This document shows, piece by piece, positions 1 through 9,000 of a DNA stretch of 9,503 nt (the first letter of the stretch is position 1; each line of letters starts with the position of its first letter). Origin of the DNA: Candidatus Hydrogenedentes bacterium CG07_land_8_20_14_0_80_42_17 (GTDB taxonomy: Bacteria > UBA8481). The notes under the pieces are model-generated. The model was not told where the DNA came from and searched no databases. It worked only from the letters and a program-made list of their open reading frames with translations. The stretch lies in the NCBI GenBank assembly GCA_002780065.1, contig PEWQ01000123.1, positions 1 through 9,503 on the forward strand, written 5' to 3'. Both the position numbers and the translations under genes were made by a program.

Positions 1-939
1 AAGATTATTTTGTTGAAGCCTAGAGGTTTTTGCGCTGGTGTAGATCGTGCGCTTGATACCGTCGATACTGCTCTTAAATTATTTAGTGCTCCAATCTATG
101 TAAAACACGAAATAGTCCATAATAAATTCGTCGTAAAGCGATTGACAGCTCGAGGAGTAATATTTGTCGAAGAGCTTTCAGAAGTGCCTGATGGCGCGAT
201 TGTCATCTTCTCAGCTCATGGAGTTCCTAAATCAACCCGTCAAGAAGCTGTTCGAAGATCTCTCCGCATTATTGACGCTACGTGCCCATTGGTCACAAAA
301 GTCCACAGCGAGGTAATAAACCTTGCTAATCATGGATGCGAAATAATTTTAATAGGGCATAAAGGTCATGTTGAAGTTATTGGAACTTTGGGCCAGCTTG
401 CAGACGGCTCGATAAAACTTATTAGCTCGGTAAACGATGCAATGACCGTGCAAATAAATAATCCAAATAAAGTCGGATATGTCACTCAAACAACTTTATC
501 TATCGAAAATACGAAAGAAATAATATCGGTTTTGAAAAGTCGATTTCCAAATATTCAGGTTCCTCCTAAATACGATATCTGTTATGCAACTCAAAATCGT
601 CAAAATGCAGTCAAAACTTTGATAGGAAAAGCAGATATTCTGCTGATTATAGGTTCAAAAAATTCTTCTAATTCAAATAGGTTGTCTGAAGTTTCTAAAG
701 CGCATAATTTACCGGCATATCTGATAGATTCTCCTGAAGAAATTTTGCCTTCATGGCTTAAAAATGTAAAACGTGTGGGGCTGACCGCCGGAGCATCTGC
801 ACCGGAAGACATTGTTCAAGATACCATAGCTTACCTTGCGAATAACTATGGAGCGCATTTGGAAGAGCTGGTAACCAAAGAGGAAAAGGTCAAGTTTTCT
901 CTGCCGAATGAATTCAAATCCATGATCGAAAAAAAATGA
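1..939 (+). CDS. ispH: 4-hydroxy-3-methylbut-2-enyl diphosphate reductase (IspH/LytB), 5' end cut by window edge
   Basis: IspH is a cytoplasmic [4Fe-4S] enzyme that carries out the last step of the MEP pathway, reducing HMBPP to IPP and DMAPP. The frame is open from base 1 (K-I-I-L-L-K-P-R-G-F-C). The family normally begins a few residues before this motif, so the true start is probably only one or a few codons outside the window; the TTG at 10 is not a credible start. Counting from that TTG, the three cluster cysteines are C8 (GFCAGVDR), C92 (DATCPLVTKVH) and C191 (DICYATQNRQ). Substrate-site residues are also present: H37 in VHNK, H70 in SAHG, H120 and E122 in GHKGHVEV, the TQTTLS motif, SKNSSNSNRL (215-225 region) and S263 in TAGASAPE. 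Length and full motif set match a single-domain, intact enzyme, without the S1-domain fusion seen in some clostridia. The stop overlaps the next gene's ATG (ATGA). Identification is near certain. Confidence 0.97.
   Translation, partial: KIILLKPRGFCAGVDRALDTVDTALKLFSAPIYVKHEIVHNKFVVKRLTARGVIFVEELSEVPDGAIVIFSAHGVPKSTRQEAVRRSLRIIDATCPLVTKVHSEVINLANHGCEIILIGHKGHVEVIGTLGQLADGSIKLISSVNDAMTVQINNPNKVGYVTQTTLSIENTKEIISVLKSRFPNIQVPPKYDICYATQNRQNAVKTLIGKADILLIIGSKNSSNSNRLSEVSKAHNLPAYLIDSPEEILPSWLKNVKRVGLTAGASAPEDIVQDTIAYLANNYGAHLEELVTKEEKVKFSLPNEFKSMIEKK
930..938 (+). promoter_or_regulatory. Translational coupling junction with in-phase A_AAA_AAA run
   Basis: An eight-A run (929-936) ends ispH and leads straight into ATGA, where the ATG (936-938) of the HAD gene overlaps the TGA stop (937-939) of ispH. 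No GGAGG-like site lies in the preceding 20 bases, so the HAD gene most likely depends on ribosomes terminating on ispH. In the ispH frame the run reads A_AAA_AAA (930-936), the phasing of a -1 slippery heptamer; a -1 shift would continue into the HAD frame at its ATG. No well-placed stimulatory structure is visible, so coupling is the simpler reading. Confidence 0.5.
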
Positions 940-1625
940 GTTCTAGGTTCAAACTTGCAATATTCGATATTGATTGCACTCTTATTTTGACTGGTGGAGC
1001 AGGAAGCAAAGCTTTTAAAATGGCAATTGAAGAATTGTTTCCCGATTCAACCAGCTTTATTCCAAAAGATTATCTTCCTCATGGTAGAACTGATTTAGGA
1101 ATATTTGCTGATTATATTCGCTTCATAAAACACCGAGAGCCTCAACAGAACGAAATCGAATTCATAAAAACAAAATATCTTAGCCTGCTTCCTGCAGAAA
1201 TGAAGTTATCTATCAAAAAATATAAGGTTTTGACCGGAGTAAAAAGTCTGATTGAATTTATTATCTCAAAAAAAGTTTTAGTAGGGCTTGGAACAGGCAA
1301 CCTAGAAGAAGCCGCAAAAATTAAACTCGAGTCATCAGGACTCTTAAGTTATTTTTCTTTTGGCGGCTATGGTTCTGATTCAAGCGATAGGTCTAAATTA
1401 TTGTCAATTGCAATTAAACGAGGATCAACAATTCTTGGTGAAAAAGTAAAACCTTCAGAAGCTATCTTTTTTGGCGATACAAAAAGAGATATATCGGCGG
1501 TCAGAAAAATTGGCGGATATATTGTCGGAGTCGCAACTGGAATAGAAACTGTTGAAGATTTACAAGAAGCCGATCTATCTGTTTCCAATCTTGAAGATAT
1601 AAGGATCAAAGAACTTTTTAATTAG
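936..1625 (+). CDS. HAD-superfamily hydrolase, phosphoglycolate phosphatase-like (subfamily I, C1 cap)
   Basis: This 229-residue protein is probably a cytoplasmic Mg-dependent phosphatase of the HAD superfamily. Motif I is FDIDCTLILTGG, with nucleophile D11 and acid/base D13. Motif II is GLGTGN with T120, and motif III is probably K154 in SDRSKLL. Motif IV is FFGDTKRDISA with D181 and D185. The segment from about 20 to 100 is helical in character and includes GRTDLGIF (50-57), a signature of the C1 cap of phosphoglycolate phosphatase/beta-phosphoglucomutase-like enzymes. The residue after D13 is Cys where Gly is usual. The ATG at 936 overlaps the ispH stop and has only an A-run in front instead of a Shine-Dalgarno box, so translation is probably coupled to ispH. 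The substrate cannot be told from sequence; phosphoglycolate is one possibility, another sugar or isoprenoid-related phosphate is another. Family assignment is firm, specific reaction is not. Confidence 0.9.
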   Translation: MSSRFKLAIFDIDCTLILTGGAGSKAFKMAIEELFPDSTSFIPKDYLPHGRTDLGIFADYIRFIKHREPQQNEIEFIKTKYLSLLPAEMKLSIKKYKVLTGVKSLIEFIISKKVLVGLGTGNLEEAAKIKLESSGLLSYFSFGGYGSDSSDRSKLLSIAIKRGSTILGEKVKPSEAIFFGDTKRDISAVRKIGGYIVGVATGIETVEDLQEADLSVSNLEDIRIKELFN

Positions 1626-1708
1626 ATTTATGCAATTAGCTAACTCTTGTTTTATCAATTAACATCAGAATTAAATAACAATTTTTTGGTGTTTTTTTTA
1701 CATTTAGC

Positions 1709-1738
1709 TTGACTTTATATATGCCGAAGTGATATGAA
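1709..1738 (+). promoter_or_regulatory. Probable sigma70-type promoter of the Flp pilin gene
   Basis: A -35 box TTGACT (1709-1714) is followed after 18 bases by TATGAA (1733-1738) as -10. Matches to TTGACA/TATAAT are 5 of 6 and 4 of 6. A T-rich tract (1682-1699) lies just upstream where an UP element would sit. The start point would fall near 1745, giving a leader of roughly 37 bases. The rest of the gap from 1626 is AT-rich; I see no GC-rich terminator hairpin for the ispH-HAD unit in it. Predicted by eye only. Confidence 0.55.
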
Positions 1739-1764
1739 TAAAGCTAGATTCAATTCTTTTTTTG

Positions 1765-1775
1765 AAGGGAGGTGA
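1765..1775 (+). promoter_or_regulatory. Very strong Shine-Dalgarno site deciding a GTG start
   Basis: AAGGGAGGTGA contains GGAGGTGA, an eight-base perfect complement to the usual 16S rRNA tail, with six bases to the GTG at 1782. This fixes GTG as the pilin start and argues for high expression. Confidence 0.85.
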
Positions 1776-1781
1776 AAATAA

Positions 1782-1985
1782 GTGATAGACATTCGTGAAC
1801 TGAAAACTGAAGAGTCAGGACAGGGCATGGTGGAGTACGGTCTGATTATCGGCCTTATCGCCATCATCGTCATCGCAGTCTTCGTAGCTCTAGGTGGCCC
1901 GTTGAAGAATATGTTCTCCAATGCAGTAGGAACAGAAACAATGGGACAAAACCAGGCTGCTCTGTCAGCTGGTATTTACGGTTGA
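1782..1985 (+). CDS. Flp/Fap-type (type IVb) pilin subunit
   Basis: A 67-residue prepilin of the Flp family, the major subunit of Tad pili used for attachment and surface colonisation. The short leader (1-13) ends in ESG, followed by QGMVEYGL. Prepilin peptidase cleavage is expected after G13, placing the conserved Glu at mature +5 (E18) and Tyr at +6 (Y19), as in Flp pilins. Residues 20-38 form one hydrophobic helix rich in Ile, Val and Leu, ending in GGPLKNMFS, and a hydrophilic tail of about 20 residues follows, rich in Ala, Gln, Gly and Thr. Its core uses mainly ATC for Ile (five of the six codons from I22 to I31), unlike the AT-rich genes upstream and suggestive of high expression. It has its own promoter, a near-ideal ribosome site and a terminator, so it looks monocistronic. 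No tad ATPase, prepilin peptidase or secretin is in the window, so assembly genes must be elsewhere. Confidence 0.93.
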   Translation: MIDIRELKTEESGQGMVEYGLIIGLIAIIVIAVFVALGGPLKNMFSNAVGTETMGQNQAALSAGIYG

Positions 1986-2031
1986 TCGTAACCAGTTTTA
2001 GACAAGAAATATAACAAAAGAAAATGATTAG

Positions 2032-2058
2032 CCCCGCTGGAATTTCAGCGGGGTTTTT
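2032..2058 (+). terminator. Intrinsic terminator of the Flp pilin gene
   Basis: CCCCGCTG (2032-2039) pairs perfectly with CAGCGGGG (2046-2053) across a six-base loop and is followed by five T (2054-2058). It begins 47 bases after the pilin stop. Confidence 0.9.
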
Positions 2059-2081
2059 AATTTAATAACACCTAATCTTCC

Positions 2082-2114
2082 AAAAAAAAAGACCGCTGCC
2101 TTTCGGCAGCGGTC
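2082..2114 (-). terminator. Intrinsic terminator of the adhesin-PorV unit
   Basis: A perfect 10-bp stem, GACCGCTGCC (2091-2100) with GGCAGCGGTC (2105-2114), closes a four-base loop that reads GAAA on the - strand, a stable GNRA tetraloop. Nine A at 2082-2090 give a nine-U tract in the - strand transcript. It lies 17 bases after the PorV/PorQ-family stop codon and faces the pilin terminator. Confidence 0.93.
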
Positions 2115-2131
2115 CTTCAGGAAGTATGCAA

Positions 2132-3088
2132 TCAGTATTTCGGGCCAAACTTATAGGTCAAAGCCAATCTGTGAGAATTTCCAAAATTGCCATAAGGAAC
2201 ATAAGCATAATCAACAGAAATATCCGAAATTTTGACTCCAAGACCGGCTGTCAGTCCGTTATCAGCATCGATTCTGCCGTCATAACCAACTCTAAGAGCA
2301 AGAATCTCCATTAGTCGTAGCTCGCCGCCAACAAGAGCGCATACATTCTGGTCTCTGACCTTTTCAGCCTCTGCAGAAACAGTAAGACGATTATTGAATA
2401 AATCAACCGCTATACCTCCGCGTACAAGAGCCGGAAGCTGTTCATCAGTTTTATCAAAAGTCATCTTAGTTCCCAGATTCTGTCCAACTACTCCAAAACG
2501 CACCGGCCAATCTGACGGCTGAAGTTGCAGACCTAAATCCACTGCAAAAGCTGTTGCAGACGTGTTGTCGATCTCAGAATTCAAGATCTTAGCTGTAATG
2601 CCAGCTGAAAGGCTTTGAGTAACCATTCTGCCGTAAGAACCACTCATAAGAATATCTTGGCCGCTAAAAGTTGTAGAAGAAACATTATCGTTAATAATAT
2701 CCGTCAGACCTACTCGGCAAGATTTTCCATAATCTAGATAGTTCAAAGCAATACCCCAAGAAGACTGACTGTTGATAGGATGCACTAGCCCCAACTGACC
2801 CTGACTGATATCAAGAACTAAATTCTGATACATAGCTTCAACTTCGCCGCGATGAGTCAATCCCAAAGCTGCAGGGTTGTAATGCATTGCAGAAACGCCC
2901 AATGAATTAGCAGTTCCAGCATCACCCATAGCAGGAATCCGCGCTCCCACACCTAATCTCAAAAGAGCTCCAGACGTAGTGCCGGCATCATTATCTGCAT
3001 AAGCAAAACCAACGCAAGCCGCAACCAACATTACCACACACAAACTTCTAATCATCGCACTTGCCTCTCTAATTCTTTTCGTTTTCAT
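2132..3088 (-). CDS. PorV/PorQ-family outer-membrane protein
   Basis: This 318-residue protein resembles the PorV/PorQ (UPF0164-like) family of FadL-type outer-membrane barrels. In Bacteroidota, PorV shuttles type IX secretion cargo to the cell surface. The N-terminus has basic residues, a hydrophobic segment (about 13-28) and a likely signal peptidase I site after AYA31. The start of the mature part is family-typical: GALLRLGVGARIPAMGDAGTAN followed by AMHYNPAALG (about 40-77). The rest alternates short polar/hydrophobic segments ending with Gly, as expected of beta-strands, through to a C-terminal LALTYKFGPKY. The ATG at 3088 overlaps the stop of the upstream giant gene (ATGA), with AAGGTGG ten bases before it; an internal ATG at 3055 (M12) preceded by GAGAGG is an alternative and would give a neater signal peptide. 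VAAC (22-25) also fits a lipobox, though a barrel makes that less likely. Family call firm; secretion role inferred from the neighbour. Confidence 0.85.
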   Translation of the reverse strand: MKTKRIREASAMIRSLCVVMLVAACVGFAYADNDAGTTSGALLRLGVGARIPAMGDAGTANSLGVSAMHYNPAALGLTHRGEVEAMYQNLVLDISQGQLGLVHPINSQSSWGIALNYLDYGKSCRVGLTDIINDNVSSTTFSGQDILMSGSYGRMVTQSLSAGITAKILNSEIDNTSATAFAVDLGLQLQPSDWPVRFGVVGQNLGTKMTFDKTDEQLPALVRGGIAVDLFNNRLTVSAEAEKVRDQNVCALVGGELRLMEILALRVGYDGRIDADNGLTAGLGVKISDISVDYAYVPYGNFGNSHRLALTYKFGPKY

Positions 3089-6000
3089 CGTATCACCGCC
3101 ACCTTTCCGGTTACTCTTTGACCAGATGCCGGGTCAGTGACAATATACAAGTAGTAACCGCTGGCAACCTCTCGGTTATCGTCGTTCTTCACACTCCAGC
3201 TCGCTGTAGCACCGTTTGCACCATTTGTAAACTCAGTCACCTTTTCTCCAAGAATCGTGTAGATCTCAATCTTGGAATTCACCGGCAGGTTCTTGAATAT
3301 GATGCCAGTAGTAGCATCACCTGAAATCCACGGCTTACCTGTTTGGTCATTGCCGTCGTTCGGTCTATACGGATTCGGTCCGACAATCAATCTGTTCAAT
3401 CCGGCATTCGCGTCACCAGTCGCATTAGTAACAAATATCGGCGAGAAGTGAGTTGTCCTACCCGACAGAGTTCTTCTGCCCTTGTTCCACGCTATATCCT
3501 GAAGTTCTTCGAGCAGTCCCGCGGCAGTTACTGTGTATATCTTAGCCTTCGACATATCGACACCTGTTGAATCGTCAATGCCATCGCCATTTGCATCAAT
3601 GTAATTAACCGTAATCGTTGCTCCTTGACCTCCCAGGTTTGTCTGCCCCGAGATCAATGAAATCTCAGCCCAATATTCAGGGATAAGTGTTGCGGCGCGC
3701 TTGCATGCATTCTGCAAAGTATCGCTCTGCGAACCATGCTGAGCTCTTACTACAGCGCGATCAGTATCATTCGATATTGATCCCTGATGCAGAGTGACTA
3801 CAACGTCAAATGCACCGGTAGGCGTCCTTATGATGATCAAATCCGAAGTGCTCTTTGTCGAAACTACTGCTTCAACATAAGTTGAATCGTTCGCAGTCGA
3901 AGTTCCTGCAATCATCACATACTGCGCCGTTGCAGTGTCATTCGTTGTTGTTGCAGATAGTGATACTGCGTAAGTATCAAGTCCCTGTGCCGTTTGAGCT
4001 ACTGCTCTAAATTCGAGCGTAGTATCGTTAACCAATATAGAAGTATCGTAGTTGATCGAATAATAAACATTTCCGACGTTGTCATAGCTGGAATCAGTCG
4101 CGGTTCCAATCGTTGACCAGTTTCCGCCAGTTATCGGTCTTACATAAAATACTACTCCTGTGACATCTGAAGATGACCCTGAAATTAATTCCGATATAAG
4201 CGAAACTTTTCCTGCTCCAATTGTCGTGTCATAGTAGATATGATCGCCGGCGGACGGTTGCAATAACGTCACAGTCGCCAAAGGCGCCGGTGAAGTCGCG
4301 GACCTGAATACAGCCGAAACAACCATCGTTGCATTATCCTCATTTCCTGCCTGATCCTGAGCCTTGACCGAGAATCTATATTCATGATCCGCAATCAAGT
4401 TACTGAGTGAATAACTATAGCTCGTTTGACCTGATACGTGCGGTACTGCACTCAAAAGAGTATCCGGATATGTTCCTACTCCTGAATCCCAATACAAATT
4501 GTATTGACCGTTGGTCATCTGAGTATCACCGCTCGGTGAAGGTCCAAATGTAATCTCCAAGCTTCCCGCATTTACAGTGACTGCAAAGTTTATCGGCGGA
4601 AGCGGCGGATTTGTATCCGGGGTAATAATTGTGTAAGAGTCATAAAGTACCGCAGAAACATTTGGTTCGGAGAACGGACCATCTGCTCCTCCAACTGGCA
4701 CTCGGCAACGGACCGATGGATAAGAAGTATCAGCCAATCGAATTACGATGAGATACTGTGATGTTTCTCGAGTCGACGATGAGTAAGTAGTCTCTTGTCC
4801 TATAGTATCCGTTGGAGTTTGGGTCGGAAGGCCGGCAAGATCAATTGTCCAAGTCTCACCGCTCACATTTGTAAACGAACCAACAATATAATCCGCAGGA
4901 GTTGTATCAAATTTCTGATTCTCATTCAAATCTCTAACGAGATATACGTTCAAGAACTTTGTTGTATCTGACGATCCGTAAAGATTGACAGTCAAAGCAT
5001 TAATTGTATCCGCTTCAACTGTATCGGAAACCTGTGCTCTAAACCACATCACTTCATGAGTATCAAGCGCCTGTATTGCACTCGGGAAACCTGCATCTCG
5101 AGGCTCAGATATAATTCTCATATTACCGCGTTGGTAGGTCAAGGTTGCTCCTGATGTAGTATCAGATGAAGCACCTGTGTCTGCAAACAATGTCTTCAAT
5201 CCACGTGTCGGAATATAAGCCTGTACTGTACCATTCTGATTCACAAACTCATTCGTCAAAATTACTACCGAGAATGTATCAGAGGTCAAATCAATAGCCT
5301 TGAAGCCATAATTCATATTAGCTAACCATGTGTCGCCCGAAGCTGTCGTATCAATCTTTGTCAATACTGCAGTCTCAAGTCCCGGTCCAATAACAAGCGT
5401 GCAGCTCGTCACCGAGTCCTTCGAGGTTCCGCGAATATTGATCTGGAAGACCTGTAATGTATCTCCAATCAATGTCGATGACTCGCCCTGAATCGTGCCT
5501 GAAAGAATTGTGGTCGGATTTTGGCCTTGAGTTAGAACGGGGTGAATTGTTTGAGAAGCAATAGGAGTCATCTCTGCCTGAACACCAGGTCTGCCGAATG
5601 TTACTACTCTGCCTGAAGAAATTACTGATGCAGGACCTGATTGCCGGAATTGAGAAGTCACCGAATCCGGCATAATGAGCGCAGTTAGAGTTGCATTCTG
5701 AGCTGTTGTTTCACGAACATTAACATAAACCTTGTAATTTGCAGAATCAGCAATTTGCTTTGTGACAGCAATAAACCATGAATCTGCACCATCTCGAGCC
5801 ATTGCAAAAGTCTCACCATTAATGTCAAGCGCTACTGACTCAACATCTGTATAAGCCATGGAAACAAAATTCAAAGAAACTCCAAAGCTCGTTACAGTAT
5901 CATAGGTAAGCGTTGACGATAAAGTTGTGTCTGCAAGAATCTGACCGCTTGCGATAAGAACCGGCTGGCCTGTAATTCTCGAATCCGGATGCACAGAAAC

Positions 6001-9000
6001 ATTTATTAATGCATCTGGAGTAATAGCCATTCTCGGCTTATTGAAAGTCACAATTCGTGAAGCCGTGAATAACGATGTATCTGTCTGCAATCGAGTGCTG
6101 ACAGAATCTTGTGGAATAGTTGCCTGTAAAGTAGCTCCAAGCGCTACAGTCTCGAAGACTTGAACGTAAAGCGTGCAGGTAATCGTCGAATTGTAAGCAA
6201 TAGTGGAATCCAAAGAGAGAGACCAATTATCAGAACCATTTCGAATCAGAGAAAGCGTATCTTCACTACCTGCGCTATTCAAAATGACATAAGCAGATTG
6301 AACGCTGTCTCCACCTGAAACTGCAGTGCCAACAAACTGGAATCCGACTCTCTGCAGAGTATCAGAAACACCTGAAGCTGAAGTCTGGCCGTCAAATGTG
6401 CCAATGTATGCTATAAACGGATTCTGATTCAATCTAGAATCAGGATGTATCGTAACTGCGGTCAATGCGCTGTCAGTAATAACCAGAGTATCAACATAGT
6501 TGAAGCGAACGATACGACCCGAAGTCACACCTGTGACCGTTCCTACAGAATAAGAAGCGACAGCAGTCTCAATCTGAACAGAAAGCGTCTCACCAATTAA
6601 CTTAGTCGGCTCTGTAGCAGTCAAAACTCGAATCCTGAATGATTGTCCCGAATCAATTGTAATCGGAGCCGCTAGCTTGAATACTGGATTCAGTCCCGGA
6701 GTATCAACAGAAAGCGTCTGTTCAGAGGCTGGAGTCATCGAACCTGCTAAGAACTCAACTTTCAAAACAATCGAATCATCGACAATATTGTTGCTGATAA
6801 CTTTAACCTGGAATGTAGTCAAAGAATCACTTGGTGATTGCGATGAAGTAATCTTTCCGTCAAAAACCAAAGTAGAATCGTTTTGATCTCTGAACGGAGA
6901 AACAATTGTATCCGTCAAAGCTGTTGCAGTGATAACAAATGGCGCCTTCGTAAATGTGACAATTCTCGATCCCAATAATACTTCGCTTGGAGAAGAATCA
7001 CCCATGAAGAAAGTGTGAACTGAATCAGCATGCATAAATGCTCTGACTCTGGAATTCGTACCGAGAGCGACAGTTTCCGCTACCCAACCTCGAACAATAA
7101 ACGTCTCGGAATTATTGTCGCTACTCATCTTTTGGTTAATTCCATTAATGGAATAAGGCTTTACGCGACTGCCAAATTCATCAAAGTAGCTGGCTCCCGC
7201 TGTCAAAACGTAAGAGTCCTCATTTGGCCCAAAGTAAACAGCAGCAGAAGTAATTGAATCCGCAACAGTCACGTCAGACGTTGCCGCGCTGAAAAATGCA
7301 ACAGAGAAATAAGTGATGCTATCAGTTGCCGGAGCATAATACTGCTGACCGGCCGCACTACCAATCTGTTGATATCCGCTAATGCCATTTACAGTGCCTG
7401 CGTAAATATCGAACGGAATATCTCCTGCCATTGAATCGGGATTAACATTAGTATCCGTCAAAGAGCCGTCCATAACTAGATACGTTGTATCTGCATAGTA
7501 GAAGCTCACAGTTCGTGAAGAATGAGTTTCACCGGCCAGTCCTGAAGTGTAATAAGTATTCACTGAATCTTTCGGAATTCTAGCAAAGAACGAATCACTC
7601 ACTAAAATTCTTGAATCGGCAAAGTAGGACTTCAATGTCACCCAAATTTCGAATCCTTGAGAATCACCAATCAATGTCTTTGAATCGGCATCTGCTAGTT
7701 TCCAAAGTGTATCCGCGCCGTCCTGAGTCAAATACTTTGTATCGCCGGCCGTAACAATAAGGCTTGGAGTCAAATACAATACTACTGTCTCGATGGAGTT
7801 GTTGTTTGCGATATCAGTAGTCACAGTATCGAACGAAATACCGAATGAGGTCAAAGAGTCGTAGTCCAGCATCGGAGTCGACCCTCTATCGATGTAGATA
7901 TGTCCGGTGCAAACCTTAATAGGATTGGACAATAACGCATTCCACGGTGGAATTGTTGTGTCTCCTAGATAATCCATTATAACGATAACAGAATCTACTC
8001 CCATCATAAATGTAGCGCTAGAGTCATTAGCAAGGACTCCAGGACCAGGTGTCGAATAAACCGAAGTGCAACCGCGTTCAACATACGAGCAATAGAGCAA
8101 CGTTCCTAGAGTCACAGTATCCGCAACATTAATTCTAACTCCATAAGTATCGTTGGAAGAAACTTGTATAGAAAGTCCTGTAGCCTGCCATCTGGTATCC
8201 CATCCTGCAACTTTGTTCATAGCTGTCCATGCGCCGTTTGTCTTTATTGAGAACTGAGCATTGTAAACACTGTCTCCGGCTGAGCCTCCGAATTCAACGG
8301 TGAGTTCCGTAATAATATCCGTGTCGCCGTAGATAAGAGTTGTGTCGAGTAAGACTTTGCCCTTAAGAACCGTTACAGGATTTACTATAGCCCATTGAGG
8401 CAGAATCGTATCCATACCATTGTTAATAATTTGAGATGGCAACTGCAAAATTGGTTTCGTCTCGGTAAGAATTCTTCCAGACGTAGCAACACTCTTTGGT
8501 CCTCGAGCTCGATAAGTAGTTATTATCGAATCAACCATTATTCGAGCAGTGATTGTGCTTCCAAGAAGAATGTTGTCGTGTGCACGAACCCAAATTTCAA
8601 TCGAAGCAGTATCAGAAATAGGTTTATTCACTGTTGCAAACCATGAGTCAACTGCTCCCTCTTTAGTCATCGTTCTTGTATCGCCATTAATTACGACCGA
8701 AACGGATTCCAGATTTGAAGCTATTCCGCCTGTCAAAATCAACGATACTCCAACTGTATCTATTACATCGTTAACAATTCCGGTAAAGGTATCTGCCATC
8801 AGTCTGCCGCTGAATACTTTCGTCCCGTGTATGCCTCCGGCAATACTAGAATCAGGATGGAGTTGAGTATCAGTTAAGACATCAACTTCAAGTATCACAT
8901 CTTGCCGATCATACGTCACAGTTCTCGATGAAGAAATAAATACGGCAGGTCCGAGATCGCGATAACGCAATGCTACAGAATCCGGCATAATCAAAGCGCT

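Noticed and set aside
1367-1609. 80-codon - strand frame opposite the HAD gene (and a 70-codon one opposite ispH at 600-812)
   Set aside because: Both lie opposite conserved catalytic motifs of real genes and show no protein features of their own.
1626-1700. Terminator for the ispH-HAD unit
   Set aside because: T-rich tracts are present (1682-1699) but no GC-rich stem precedes them; only short AT palindromes such as TTAGCTAA at 1636-1643.
1715-1921. 68-codon open frame on the - strand opposite the pilin
   Set aside because: Antisense shadow of a confidently coding pilin and its promoter; no family features.
6038-6226. 62-codon - strand frame within the giant gene in another frame
   Set aside because: It overlaps the continuous long frame with its conserved repeat motifs, so there is no sign of a frameshift or nested gene.
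8549-8866. 105-codon open frame on the + strand opposite the giant gene
   Set aside because: Antisense to a clearly coding repeat, no recognisable motifs and no ribosome site; the same applies to the other short + strand frames between 2126 and 8646.
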